Shown here in pieces: positions 46,507-55,488 of a DNA stretch of 64,000 bases (within the stretch, counting starts at the first letter, position 1; the number at the start of each line of letters is the position of its first letter). Source of the stretch: Rheinheimera nanhaiensis E407-8 (GTDB lineage: Bacteria; Pseudomonadota; Gammaproteobacteria; Enterobacterales; Alteromonadaceae); contig NZ_BAFK01000001.1 of NCBI RefSeq assembly GCF_000296695.1, forward strand, positions 248,001 through 312,000, written 5' to 3'. The position numbers and the translations under genes were made by a program. Under the pieces are notes generated by a model. That model did not search any database and was not told the origin of the DNA. It saw nothing but the letters and a program-made list of their open reading frames with translations.

Positions 46507-47457
46507 TTATAACGCCTGCTTGATCAGTTGCTCCAGCTTACGCTGGTCAATGGCAAACTTACGGATCCCTTCAGCAAGCTTTTCTGTTGCCATGGCATCT
46601 TCATTCAGTGCCCAGCGAAAGGCTGCTTCGCTAAGCTGTGCAGGTGCCGGCGTTTTAATGCCATCGTCACGCAGGTGCACAGTGAGCTCGCCCTGCATTT
46701 GGCTCAGCTCAGACAGCAGTGCCGGGCTGATGGTTAAACGGTCACAACCGGCCAATGCCAGCACTTCACCGGTATTGCGAAAGCTGGCGCCCATTACCAC
46801 GGTATTAAAGCCATGCTGTTTGTAAAAACGGTAAATCTCGCGCACCGATAACACACCAGGATCGGTTTCGCTGCTGTAATCCTGGCCGGTGCTGGCTTTA
46901 TACCAGTCGAGAATGCGGCCAACAAAGGGCGAAATTAAATACACGCCAGCCTCAGCACAGGCGCGGGCCTGCGCCATATGAAACAGCAACGTCAGATTAC
47001 ACTGAATGCCTTGCTGCTCGAGCAGCCTGGCCGCTTGAATACCTTCCCAGGTGGAGGCTATTTTGATCAGAATGCGATCGGTCGCTACACCGTTTTCCTG
47101 ATATAACGCCACTAACTGCCTGGCTTTGGCAACGGTGGCATCAGTGTCAAAAGATAAGCGGGCATCGACTTCGGTCGACACGCGGCCAGGTACCAGCTTG
47201 CTGATGGCGGTACCGACATCGACGGCAAATTTATCTGAGGCTAATGCCAGCTGGGTGGCACTGTCAGCGGCATGCTGTTTAGCATAACTGACTGCACCCT
47301 GTAACATCGGCTTGGCAAAATCCAACTGGCTGGCATTTAGCAGCAAGCTGGGGTTGGTGGTCGCATCTACCGGGCGAAACTGCTCGATGGCGGTTAAATC
47401 ACCGCTGTCTACTACCACAGTGGTGACGGCTTTTAATTGGCTAAGTAAGTCGCTCAT
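46507..47457 (-). CDS. tal: Transaldolase
   Basis: This encodes 316 residues of the TalB class. The Schiff-base lysine is Lys132 in [11 protein letters not shown], and Asp17 and the [11 protein letters not shown] signature (30-40) are present. It belongs to the non-oxidative pentose-phosphate pathway. A good promoter (TTGCTT-17-TAGAAT on the minus strand) lies upstream and should drive tal and pgi. Confidence 0.97.
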   Translation of the reverse strand: MSDLLSQLKAVTTVVVDSGDLTAIEQFRPVDATTNPSLLLNASQLDFAKPMLQGAVSYAKQHAADSATQLALASDKFAVDVGTAISKLVPGRVSTEVDARLSFDTDATVAKARQLVALYQENGVATDRILIKIASTWEGIQAARLLEQQGIQCNLTLLFHMAQARACAEAGVYLISPFVGRILDWYKASTGQDYSSETDPGVLSVREIYRFYKQHGFNTVVMGASFRNTGEVLALAGCDRLTISPALLSELSQMQGELTVHLRDDGIKTPAPAQLSEAAFRWALNEDAMATEKLAEGIRKFAIDQRKLEQLIKQAL

Positions 47458-47485
47458 ATTGTTTTATTACCATATTTTTGCTCAC

Positions 47486-47514
47486 ATTCTAGTGATGCAG
47501 GGTTAAATAAGCAA
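47486..47514 (-). promoter_or_regulatory. Promoter of tal-pgi
   Basis: On the minus strand, TTGCTT (47514-47509) and TAGAAT (47491-47486) are 17 bases apart. The predicted start is about 20 bases before the tal ATG. Confidence 0.65.
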
Positions 47515-47574
47515 TTAATGTAGGAATATTACAACAAAATCAGCTTTCGCCACATTAAGCAGGCTTAAATTGCA

Positions 47575-47603
47575 TTGCAAGGCACAAAGTAAGTTACTAT
47601 ATT
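47575..47603 (+). promoter_or_regulatory. Promoter of the REC-TPR gene
   Basis: TTGCAA (47575-47580) and TATATT (47598-47603) are 17 bases apart. They leave a leader of about 70 bases containing a short CCGG-based inverted repeat. I saw no riboswitch pattern in the leader. Confidence 0.6.
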
Positions 47604-47682
47604 GCCAAATTTACCGGACAGGGCAGCCCGGTTTATATTTCAGAATAACTTAAATTTAGGCGTAACCTAGCACAGGATCACG

Positions 47683-49299
47683 ATGATCTACCCAGCCAGC
47701 TTCTATAAAAGTAAAAAACTGCTGTTAATCGAAGACTGCGAGCCGGTGCGAGCCTCTATTAAGGGCATGCTACAGCAAATTGGTTTCGAAGATATTACCA
47801 CTGTTACTGATGCGGTGCAGGCCATGCCACTGGCAAAACAGGATAATTTTGACGTTATTCTGGCAGATTTTGATTTAGGCCCGGGTAAAGATGCGCTGCA
47901 GTTCTTCACTGAGTTATCGCAACAAGCCCTACTGCGGCTTGGCTGCTGCTTTATCTTAATGAGTGCCGAGCCACGCCGCCTGCCGGTGCTGGGCGTTTTA
48001 CAAGGCGCGCCGGATGCCTTTATTTTAAAGCCGTTTTCTTACGTTGAGCTGGAAAAGCGGCTGGCTAAAGCCTGGAGCACCCGCAGTAAACTGCGTAAGG
48101 CCTATCAGGCGCTACGTGACAAAGATTATACCAATGCGCAGCTGGAGCTGGATCAGCTGATTAATGCGGTGAACTCAGCCTCGTTACCGGCGCTTAGGAT
48201 CATGGCCGAAGTGTTGCTGCAGCAGGGCAGTTATGACGCGGCGTTAAAGCTATACCAGCAGGTTATCCAGCAGCGTGAATTCAGTTGGGCGCTACTGGGG
48301 CGCGCTGTGGCGTTATTGCAGCTCGAAGATTTCGCTGGCGCTGGGGCGCAGTTACTGCCATTGGCCGAGCAGGACGATACCCGGCCAGAAGCGCTGGAAT
48401 GGCTGGCCTGTTTGTATCTGCGCCAGCAGCAATATGAGCTGGCTAATCAGCAACTGACAGAACTGTTACGTTTGCAGACTAACCACTTCGCGGCGCACCG
48501 GGCTAAAGTGGCCTTGCTGCTGTTACAACAGCAAACCGATGGCGCAGTAAAATATTTACAGAAGCTGATCCAGCAGTACCGTTTCTCCGGCTTTGATCAG
48601 GCCGATTATTATTTCGAGTTGTGCCGTGTATTGCTGCAACAAGCTCAGCAAGCCAGTATGGCGACCATGGCGCCGCTGCTAAAAAAGGCTGCCGATGCGT
48701 TAGCCTCAATGCCGCAGAAATTACAATCTGACGACAGTGACACTGAGCACAGCCTGCTCAAAGCCAGAATTCAGCTGTTAAAAGGCCATATTGCTGATGC
48801 TAAACAGCAGTTTAGCCAGCTGTTGATGCCAGCTGACGCTGCTAAACCGGCGCTGTTGTTAGATTACGCCCGCCTGGCTTTTGCACTGGGTGAGGTGAAA
48901 CAAGCCGACAGCTGTTTAAGCCGGCTTAAGCAGTACCAGGGCACGATGGCTGATCTGCACGGCTGTTGTGTGCGTTTAACTACGCAGCATGCGCTGCAGC
49001 AGGAGCTGGCGCTGCGTGAGCAAATTGCCCGCTGGAACCAGCAAGGTATGGCGCTGGCACAAAACGGCCAGGCCAAGGCCGCGCTGCTGGAGCTCAGACA
49101 AGCCTTTTTGGTTATGCCGTGCAATGCTTCACTGGTACTGAATATGCTACAGGCACTGAGCCAGCTGCCGGCCGACAAGGCGTGGTTGCCGCTGGCGCAG
49201 GCTGCGCTTACGGCACTGGAGTTCAGTACAAAAACGGCCGCCAACCAGCAGCGGCTGGCGCAGTTATTACCGCAGTTACCACAGCTGTACCTTGATTAA
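47683..49299 (+). CDS. Response regulator with TPR repeat output
   Basis: This encodes 538 residues. REC occupies about 11-130 with acidic Glu17/Asp18, phosphoacceptor Asp62 (VILADFDLG) and Lys116 (FILKPF). The rest (about 140-535) is an array of helical hairpins of TPR type, for example GSYDAALKLYQQVI and QYELANQQLTELLRLQTNH. There is no DNA-binding or enzymatic output, so it should act through protein contacts, as in VieB-like proteins. No kinase is adjacent. Confidence 0.88.
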   Translation: MIYPASFYKSKKLLLIEDCEPVRASIKGMLQQIGFEDITTVTDAVQAMPLAKQDNFDVILADFDLGPGKDALQFFTELSQQALLRLGCCFILMSAEPRRLPVLGVLQGAPDAFILKPFSYVELEKRLAKAWSTRSKLRKAYQALRDKDYTNAQLELDQLINAVNSASLPALRIMAEVLLQQGSYDAALKLYQQVIQQREFSWALLGRAVALLQLEDFAGAGAQLLPLAEQDDTRPEALEWLACLYLRQQQYELANQQLTELLRLQTNHFAAHRAKVALLLLQQQTDGAVKYLQKLIQQYRFSGFDQADYYFELCRVLLQQAQQASMATMAPLLKKAADALASMPQKLQSDDSDTEHSLLKARIQLLKGHIADAKQQFSQLLMPADAAKPALLLDYARLAFALGEVKQADSCLSRLKQYQGTMADLHGCCVRLTTQHALQQELALREQIARWNQQGMALAQNGQAKAALLELRQAFLVMPCNASLVLNMLQALSQLPADKAWLPLAQAALTALEFSTKTAANQQRLAQLLPQLPQLYLD

Positions 49300-49323
49300 C
49301 CCTAAGTTGTTACAGGAAAGACT

Positions 49324-50100
49324 ATGTTGTTGCTTGTCTCACCGGCGAAAGATCTCGACTATCAGCCACTGGCAAAAAATTTAGCCGTTACTCAGCCGGC
49401 GTTGCTGGAGCACAGCAAGCAGCTGGCAGCAATTTGCAAAAACCTGACGCCAGCCGATTTAAGCAGCCTGATGCATATCAGCGATAAACTGGCCGGGTTA
49501 AATGCGGCCCGTTTTGCCCAGTGGCAGCCGTCTTTTAGCGAGCAAAATGCCAAAGCCGCGCTGTTTGCTTTTAACGGCGATGTGTATCAGGGGCTGGATG
49601 CCGCAAGTTTAACCGATGACGATATTACCTTTGCCCAGCAGCATCTGCGTATTTTAAGCGGTTTGTATGGTGTGTTGCGCCCGCTGGATTTAATGCAGCC
49701 GTACCGGCTGGAAATGGGCACTAAGCTGGCCAACGGTAAAGGCAAAGATTTATACGCCTTCTGGCAGGATATCATTACGCCAGTGCTGAACCAGCAACTG
49801 GCCGCACTGAATACCGACGTAGTGGTCAACCTGGCCTCACAGGAATACTTTAAAGCGGTGCAGCCAAAGCAGTTAACAGGCCGGGTTATTACGCCGGTGT
49901 TTAAAGACTTTAAACACGGCCAGTACAAAATTATCAGCTTTTTTGCCAAAAAAGCCCGCGGCCTGATGGCGCGCTATATTATTCAGCAGCGGCTGAGCCG
50001 CAGCGAGCAGTTACAACAGTTTGATCTGGCGGGTTATCAGTACAGCAGCGAGCAATCATCGGCTAACGAGCTGGTATTTTTACGCCACAGCGCTGAATAA
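49324..50100 (+). CDS. yaaA: Peroxide stress protein YaaA
   Basis: This encodes 258 residues of the YaaA/DUF328 family: [12 protein letters not shown] at the start, [35 protein letters not shown] and [15 protein letters not shown]. It lowers free iron and protects DNA during peroxide stress in E. coli. It is 24 bp after the REC-TPR gene. The thr-yaaA-tal neighbourhood is shared with E. coli. Confidence 0.95.
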   Translation: MLLLVSPAKDLDYQPLAKNLAVTQPALLEHSKQLAAICKNLTPADLSSLMHISDKLAGLNAARFAQWQPSFSEQNAKAALFAFNGDVYQGLDAASLTDDDITFAQQHLRILSGLYGVLRPLDLMQPYRLEMGTKLANGKGKDLYAFWQDIITPVLNQQLAALNTDVVVNLASQEYFKAVQPKQLTGRVITPVFKDFKHGQYKIISFFAKKARGLMARYIIQQRLSRSEQLQQFDLAGYQYSSEQSSANELVFLRHSAE

Positions 50101-50124
50101 GCGCTGCGGCAGCGTCGGGTTTTT

Positions 50125-50133
50125 TGTTACAAT
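50125..50133 (+). promoter_or_regulatory. Extended -10 promoter of gsk
   Basis: TGTTACAAT is an extended -10 about 50 bases before the gsk ATG. The -35 is poor. Confidence 0.5.
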
Positions 50134-50183
50134 ACGCGCTTTGCTTCTCTTAGCCTAACAGCGGCATAACAGCGGTATCACAG

Positions 50184-51482
50184 ATGAAATTTCCCGGCCT
50201 GCGCAAAATTAAACACTACTTTCCGGTCTCCCAGCCCAAGCCTCAGCTGCCCAGCTTCGAGGTGCGGCCCAAGCTGGATACCTATATCGTTGGCCTGGAT
50301 CAGACTATTGTCGATGTGGTCGCCAGTGTCAGTGACGAATTTCTGCAAAAATATGGCATTGGCAAAGGCTTGTCGAATCTGGTCGAGCACGGTAAGGCCA
50401 ACCAGATTTATCAGGAGCTGGTGGCGCATAACGCCATATCAGACCATTTTGCCGGCGGTACCATCGGCAATACTATTCACAATTATTCGGTGCTGGCCGA
50501 CGACAAATCGGTGCTGTTGGGCGTAATGTCGGCCAATATTGCGCTGGGCTCACCAGCCTATCACTATGTGTGTCATACCAGCTCTAAAGTGGATATGAAC
50601 CACCTGCAGGGCGTTGCCGGCGACATTGGCCGGGGTATTACCATGATTACCCCTGATGGCGAGCGCACCTTTGTAATTGACCCCAGTGATATGGACCAGC
50701 TAAGCCCGGAGTACATTCCCACCGACATCATTGCCGGTGCAGCGGCTTTTGTTGTTAGCGCTTACCCGCTTAGGGCCGTTGGCCAGCCTATTCAGCAGGC
50801 CATGCTAAAAGCGCTTAGCGATGCCAAAGTGCACCAGGTGCCGGTGGTAATGAGCCTGGGCACCCGCCATCTGGTAGAGGAAAACCGCGAGCAAATTCTG
50901 CGCACCATCCATGATTACGTTAACGTACTGGCGATGAACGAGCTGGAAGCGCAGGCGCTGACCGGTTTTGCCGATCCGTTAAAAGCCGCCGAGGCGATAC
51001 TGGAGCACACCGATATGGTGCTGATCACGGCCGGGCCGGATGGTTTGTATTTGTGTGGCCATACCGATGACAGCGTGAAGCGGGAAAGCAGCAACCCGAT
51101 TAAATCGGCCAGCCTGGCTGATTTTAACCAGTACGAGTTTAGCCGGCCCATGCTGCGGGCTCATTGCGATAAACCGCTAAAAGTGTACTCGCATATCGAC
51201 CCTTATTTAGGCGGCCCCGAGCGCATTATGAACACCAATGGTGCCGGCGACGGTGCTTTGTCGGCCATTTTGCATGATATGGCGGCAAATCATTACCATA
51301 AACAGGTGCAGCCGTTATCCGGTAAGCATGAACAGCCCTACCTGGCGTATTCGTCCTTTGCGCAAATTTGTAAGTACGCAAACCGGGTAAGCTATGAAAT
51401 TCTGGTGCAAAATGCGCCAAGGTTGTCCAAAGGCTTACCCGAGCGCGAAGATAGCCTGGAAGAGGCATACTGGGAGCGCTAG
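50184..51482 (+). CDS. gsk: Inosine-guanosine kinase
   Basis: This PfkB/ribokinase-family nucleoside kinase has 432 residues, the length of E. coli Gsk. It has GGTIGNTIHNYSVLADDKSVLLG-type substrate sequence (GGTIGNTIHNYS) and the ATP/catalytic motif NTNGAGDGALSA (350-361, catalytic Asp356). It phosphorylates inosine and guanosine for purine salvage. It stands alone behind its own promoter. Confidence 0.95.
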   Translation: MKFPGLRKIKHYFPVSQPKPQLPSFEVRPKLDTYIVGLDQTIVDVVASVSDEFLQKYGIGKGLSNLVEHGKANQIYQELVAHNAISDHFAGGTIGNTIHNYSVLADDKSVLLGVMSANIALGSPAYHYVCHTSSKVDMNHLQGVAGDIGRGITMITPDGERTFVIDPSDMDQLSPEYIPTDIIAGAAAFVVSAYPLRAVGQPIQQAMLKALSDAKVHQVPVVMSLGTRHLVEENREQILRTIHDYVNVLAMNELEAQALTGFADPLKAAEAILEHTDMVLITAGPDGLYLCGHTDDSVKRESSNPIKSASLADFNQYEFSRPMLRAHCDKPLKVYSHIDPYLGGPERIMNTNGAGDGALSAILHDMAANHYHKQVQPLSGKHEQPYLAYSSFAQICKYANRVSYEILVQNAPRLSKGLPEREDSLEEAYWER

Positions 51483-51533
51483 TATCTGTGCTGAAGCTGT
51501 GTCGCTGCTTCAGTGAGCAATCCCGTTGTGCTC

Positions 51534-51616
51534 GCCACAGCAACTCGCAAGCCATCCCTGGCTTGCTCAGACACTCTGTGGCTGCGCATCGGGACGCCCA
51601 CCTGCGCAGCTGTGGC
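51534..51616. repeat. Structured palindromic intergenic repeat
   Basis: GCAAGCCA (51547-51554) and TGGCTTGC (51559-51566) make a perfect 8-bp hairpin. CCACAG (51535-51540) and CTGTGG (51576-51581) enclose it. CTGCGC (51582-51587) and GCGCAG (51604-51609) form another hairpin beside it. The element fills the gap between gsk and the convergent carboxypeptidase gene. It looks like a REP/BIME-style dispersed repeat, but only one copy is in the window. Confidence 0.6.
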
Positions 51617-51627
51617 AGAGCTGTTTG

Positions 51628-52677
51628 TTAACCCTGAAACACGCTATCTAATAAGCGGAAGCTGCCGGCATCGGCATCCAGTTCTACCTTGCCACCTACC
51701 GGCACAATAAACTGCTGTTTAATATGGCCAATCATGGCGCCGCGATAAGCCGGAATATTCAGCGGTTTAATATGGTCGTCAAAAATCTGATCCATCGTCA
51801 GCCAGCCATAACCGCCACCGGGGCGACAAGCGGTGCATTCACCAAAGATAAAACCGGCGATTTTATCCAGCGCGCCCATCAGCTTTAAGGTGCTGAGCAT
51901 ACGGTCAACCCGGTACGGCGCTTCTTCAACGTCTTCTAAAAACAATATTTTACCGCTAAAGTCGGGCAAATAAGGTGAACCCGCCAGCGCTGTTAATACC
52001 GTTAAATTGCCGCCAATCAGCTCGCCCTGCACCTTGCCGCTGTTAATGGTAATGGTGCGGTTTTGCCGCGGCACCAGTTCGTCTTTGGCGTCCAGCACAT
52101 TTTGGTAGTGCATCAGCTCACGGTCAAAAAACAGCCGCTGAAACTGGTCGGCGTTAAAGCTGTTCCAGCTGCCGGTGCCATTGGGGCCATGAAAGGTGAC
52201 TAAACCGGTTTGGGCATGAATGGCATTATGTAAGGCAGTAATGTCGGAGTAACCCAGCAACACTTTCGGGTTTTTCCTGATCAAATCGTAGTCTAACAGT
52301 GGTAGCAACCGTGCGGCGCCCGAGCCGCCGCGCAAACAAATAATGGCTTTTACGTCCTTGTCGGCAAACATGGCGTTAATGTCGCTGGCGCGCTCGGCGT
52401 CTGTGCCGGCTAAATGGCCGCGGCGCGCCGCCAGATGTTGACCGGTTTTTACCTTAAAGCCCAGCGCCTGCATCACTTCCTGAGCAATTTGCAGATCCAG
52501 TGCTTCGTCGGTGGCTTTAGAAGGGCTAACCAGGGCTACCGTATCACCTTTATTTAGTGCCTGCGGCAGCAAGCGCGCCCCGCTTGCCGGCGCAGCGGCC
52601 AGCACTGAACTGCAGCCTGCCAGTGGCAGCATGGCGGCAGTAAGGGCACAGGTTTTAATAAATTGGCGTTTATCCAT
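51628..52677 (-). CDS. LD-carboxypeptidase (S66 family) lipoprotein
   Basis: This encodes 349 residues. The N-terminus MDKRQFIKTCALTAAMLPLAGC carries a lipobox (Cys22) behind a basic start. The S66 triad is Ser144 (LGYSDITAL), Glu248 (FLEDVEEAPYRVDRM) and His318 (IGHIKQQ). It should cleave the terminal D-Ala of muropeptide tetrapeptides, or a related substrate (MccF-like activity is possible). E. coli LdcA is cytosolic, so the lipoprotein signal suggests a periplasmic role. Confidence 0.88.
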   Translation of the reverse strand: MDKRQFIKTCALTAAMLPLAGCSSVLAAAPASGARLLPQALNKGDTVALVSPSKATDEALDLQIAQEVMQALGFKVKTGQHLAARRGHLAGTDAERASDINAMFADKDVKAIICLRGGSGAARLLPLLDYDLIRKNPKVLLGYSDITALHNAIHAQTGLVTFHGPNGTGSWNSFNADQFQRLFFDRELMHYQNVLDAKDELVPRQNRTITINSGKVQGELIGGNLTVLTALAGSPYLPDFSGKILFLEDVEEAPYRVDRMLSTLKLMGALDKIAGFIFGECTACRPGGGYGWLTMDQIFDDHIKPLNIPAYRGAMIGHIKQQFIVPVGGKVELDADAGSFRLLDSVFQG

Positions 52678-52803
52678 CGGGCGCTCCGGTTATTGCAATA
52701 AATAAATTATTCACACTACCAATAGCATTGTTACTAAAAAATTCCAAGCGCCCTAAGTGAAAATGCCGCCAACTATCGATAGACGGCGATGGTAAAGCTT
52801 TGA

Positions 52804-54042
52804 TTAACCCGCGGCTTTCTTGGCTGGCTTTTTACTACCGGCTTTTTTTGCCGCCACTTTACCCGGCTTTTTCTTTTTCACCGGCACTTTGGCTTCTTTA
52901 TTTTTTGGCCGCAGGCTATCTACCACGCGCCGTTTCAGCTTTTGCTCGGTGTAGCGCTCTACCTTGGCCAGTATCGCCATGTCGTGCGCTTCTACCAGCG
53001 ATATTGCTGTGCCTTTTTTACCGGCGCGGCCGGTGCGGCCAATACGGTGTACATACACATCGGCACTGCGCGGCATATCAAAGTTAATCACATGGCTAAT
53101 ATCATCAATATCTAACCCGCGTGCCGCCACATCGGTGGCCAGTAAAATATTCACCCGGCCGCTGCTAAAGCGCTCTACCGCCTGCATGCGTTTGTCCTGC
53201 GGCATTTCGCCCTGTAACCAGCCACAGCGCAGGCCGGCTGTTTCCAGCTGGCCGGTTAAACTGGCCAGCCGTTCACGGGTTTTAACAAAGACGATGGCTT
53301 TGCTGACATCGTCTTGCTTTAACAGATGAATAAGCAGCGCCAGTTTATGCTGGGCATCATCGGCCAGGTGTACCCACTGCAGAATTTTGGCTTTTTCTTT
53401 GCGTGAAGGTATGGCTTCTAACCGCTCAGGCTCTTTTAACGCATGGCCGGCAAACCGTTCAAGGTTATTGCCCTCTAAGGTTGCGGAGAACAGGAAGGTT
53501 TGGCGGCGGCGGCGCGCTTCCAGCACTATGCGGTTCATCTCGCCAATAAAGCCCATGTCCAGCATACGGTCAGCTTCATCCAGAATAAGCACTTCTACCT
53601 CATCGGCCTGAAAGCTTTCTTCGTCCAGGTATTCGGTTAAGCGGCCTGGCGTGGCAACTAAAATATCGTTGTTTTTCTCCAGCGTGTCTTTATGGCTGCC
53701 ATAGTTAATGCCGCCGGTAATCACGCCGACATTCAGGCTGGTAAACTGGGTAAAGTGTTTAAATTCGTCATACACCTGATAGGCCAGCTCGCGGGTAGGT
53801 GTCATGACCAGCACGCGGGCAAAGCCCGGGTCTTTGCGGCCAAAATCGAGCAAGTACTGAATTGCCGGTAGCACAAAAGCCAGTGTTTTACCGGTGCCGG
53901 TGGGCGCACTGGCCAGAATATCTTTACCGTCCAGCGCCAGTGGGATCGCCATTTCCTGGATCAAAGTGGGTTTGTCATAACCGCGTAAACTGATGGCGCG
54001 GTTAATGTCATCGTCCAGTTGAAAGTCTGCGAATGTTGTCAT
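52804..54042 (-). CDS. srmB: DEAD-box RNA helicase SrmB
   Basis: This encodes 412 residues: ASAPTGTGKT (45-54), DEAD at 155-158, SAT at 186-188, VFVKTRE, and ARGLDIDDI with HRIGRTGRAG, followed by a Lys/Pro/Ala-rich basic tail (about 375-412). SrmB acts in 50S ribosome assembly. It is divergent from trmN6 as in E. coli, which supports SrmB over other DEAD-box paralogs. Confidence 0.93.
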   Translation of the reverse strand: MTTFADFQLDDDINRAISLRGYDKPTLIQEMAIPLALDGKDILASAPTGTGKTLAFVLPAIQYLLDFGRKDPGFARVLVMTPTRELAYQVYDEFKHFTQFTSLNVGVITGGINYGSHKDTLEKNNDILVATPGRLTEYLDEESFQADEVEVLILDEADRMLDMGFIGEMNRIVLEARRRRQTFLFSATLEGNNLERFAGHALKEPERLEAIPSRKEKAKILQWVHLADDAQHKLALLIHLLKQDDVSKAIVFVKTRERLASLTGQLETAGLRCGWLQGEMPQDKRMQAVERFSSGRVNILLATDVAARGLDIDDISHVINFDMPRSADVYVHRIGRTGRAGKKGTAISLVEAHDMAILAKVERYTEQKLKRRVVDSLRPKNKEAKVPVKKKKPGKVAAKKAGSKKPAKKAAG

Positions 54043-54114
54043 GGTGTCCTCAGCCTGATTGCCTGTACGGTGACACCTGACCCGCTTCGCCGTAAACTGG
54101 CGGCGGAGGTGATG

Positions 54115-54825
54115 ATGTCAGCCGGTTTTCAATGTAAAAAATTCTATGTTGCCCATGATCAGTGCGCGATGAAAGTGGGCACTGATGGTTTACTGCTGGG
54201 CGCCTTTGCACCGCTGCCTGCACCTGGCAGCACTATGCTGGATATTGGTGCCGGTTCAGGCTTAGTCAGCCTGATGCTGGCACAGCGCAGCCAGGGACTA
54301 AGCCCGATTGATGCGATAGAGCTGGATCCCGCCGCGGCCTGCCAGGCCGCGGCCAATGTAGCCGCTAGCCCCTGGCCGCAAGCGGTGCAGCTGATAAAGG
54401 GCGATATTCTAACCTATCAGCCGGGCAAACGTTACCGCTTAATTGTATCTAACCCGCCGTTTTTTCAGCAATCGCTGCTATCAAAGGATGCCCGGCGCAG
54501 CCAGGCGCGCCATACCAGCAGTTTGCCGCTGCCCAAACTGCTGCAAAAAGCGGCTGAATTGTTAGATGAGAAGGGGGTATTCGGCCTGGTGTTACCACTT
54601 AGCGAAGGCGAAATGCTGCTGCAGCAGGCGTTACACGCGGGCTGGTATCTGGCACAGCGCTGTGAGGTAAAAAGCAAAGCTGACAAACCGGTACAGCGTT
54701 TGCTGTTAACTTTACGCCGCACGCCTTGTCAGGCGCTGTTGTCTCAGCTGATTATTCATCAGGAAGACGGCAATTACAGTGACGAGTACCGCACACTGCT
54801 TAAAGATTTTTATCTGAAGTTTTAA
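54115..54825 (+). CDS. trmN6: tRNA1(Val) (adenine37-N6)-methyltransferase
   Basis: This encodes 236 residues from the ATG at 54115 (GGAGG five bases upstream). The longer frame from 54019 overlaps srmB. FYVAHDQCAMKVGTDGLLLGAF at the start is typical of YfiC/TrmN6. The SAM loop is MLDIGAGSGLVSLM, and the catalytic motif is SNPPFFQQS. It modifies A37 in tRNA-Val. Confidence 0.93.
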   Translation: MSAGFQCKKFYVAHDQCAMKVGTDGLLLGAFAPLPAPGSTMLDIGAGSGLVSLMLAQRSQGLSPIDAIELDPAAACQAAANVAASPWPQAVQLIKGDILTYQPGKRYRLIVSNPPFFQQSLLSKDARRSQARHTSSLPLPKLLQKAAELLDEKGVFGLVLPLSEGEMLLQQALHAGWYLAQRCEVKSKADKPVQRLLLTLRRTPCQALLSQLIIHQEDGNYSDEYRTLLKDFYLKF

Positions 54826-54838
54826 CCGCCCTGTACTG

Positions 54839-55357
54839 TTACAGCCGCTCAGCTATTTCGGTAAGAATTTGGCTTACCCAGGCATTTAACCGCTCGTCGG
54901 TTTGCTCGTACTGGTTTTCATCATCCAGTGCCAGGCCAACAAATTGTTCGCCATCTTCGGTTAAGGCTTTAGAGGCAATAAAGTCATAACCCTCTGTCGG
55001 CCAAAAGCCAATCCGTATGGGCTGTTGTGGTGCTATGGCGTCGTGCAGCATACCCACCGCATCGATAAACCACTCGGCATAACCAATCTGGTCACCCATG
55101 CCGTAAATAGCGATAATTTTGCCGTGTAAATTCACACCGGCAATGTCGTCCCAGCGTGCTTCCCAGTCTTCTTGTATTTCACCAAAATCCCAGGTCGATA
55201 AGCCCAAAATAAGCACGTCATAGTCGGCCATGTTGCTCAGCGGCACCTGCTTAATGTTGTTAAGCTCTACGGTATCTGCGCCAATCAGCGCCTGAATTTT
55301 CTCTGCCACGATTTCGGTATAGCAGGTGGTAGAGCCATAAAATAAACCGATTTTCAT
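54839..55357 (-). CDS. fldB: Flavodoxin FldB
   Basis: This encodes 172 residues from the ATG at 55357, with the FMN phosphate loop YGSTTCYTE directly after MKIGLF. An ATG at 55384 adds nine residues. WDFGEIQEDWEARWDD and GMGDQIGYAEWFIDAVGML match the long-chain FldB family closely. It is an electron carrier. It is convergent with trmN6 and divergent from xerD, as in E. coli for xerD. Confidence 0.94.
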   Translation of the reverse strand: MKIGLFYGSTTCYTEIVAEKIQALIGADTVELNNIKQVPLSNMADYDVLILGLSTWDFGEIQEDWEARWDDIAGVNLHGKIIAIYGMGDQIGYAEWFIDAVGMLHDAIAPQQPIRIGFWPTEGYDFIASKALTEDGEQFVGLALDDENQYEQTDERLNAWVSQILTEIAERL

Positions 55358-55488
55358 GCCGTGCTCACAACAGTGTCTGGACAACTAAAAGGCGCACAGT
55401 GTAGCAGATCTGCCGCAGCGGCAAAATGCTGGCTTTGCCAAAGGTTGCCGCTGCGTTACCATAGCAGCAGTTTTATCCGGAGCAGGTT

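Noticed and set aside
47604-47682. c-di-GMP or other riboswitch before the REC-TPR gene
   Set aside because: The leader has only a short CCGG inverted repeat and lacks the conserved core motifs of known riboswitches.
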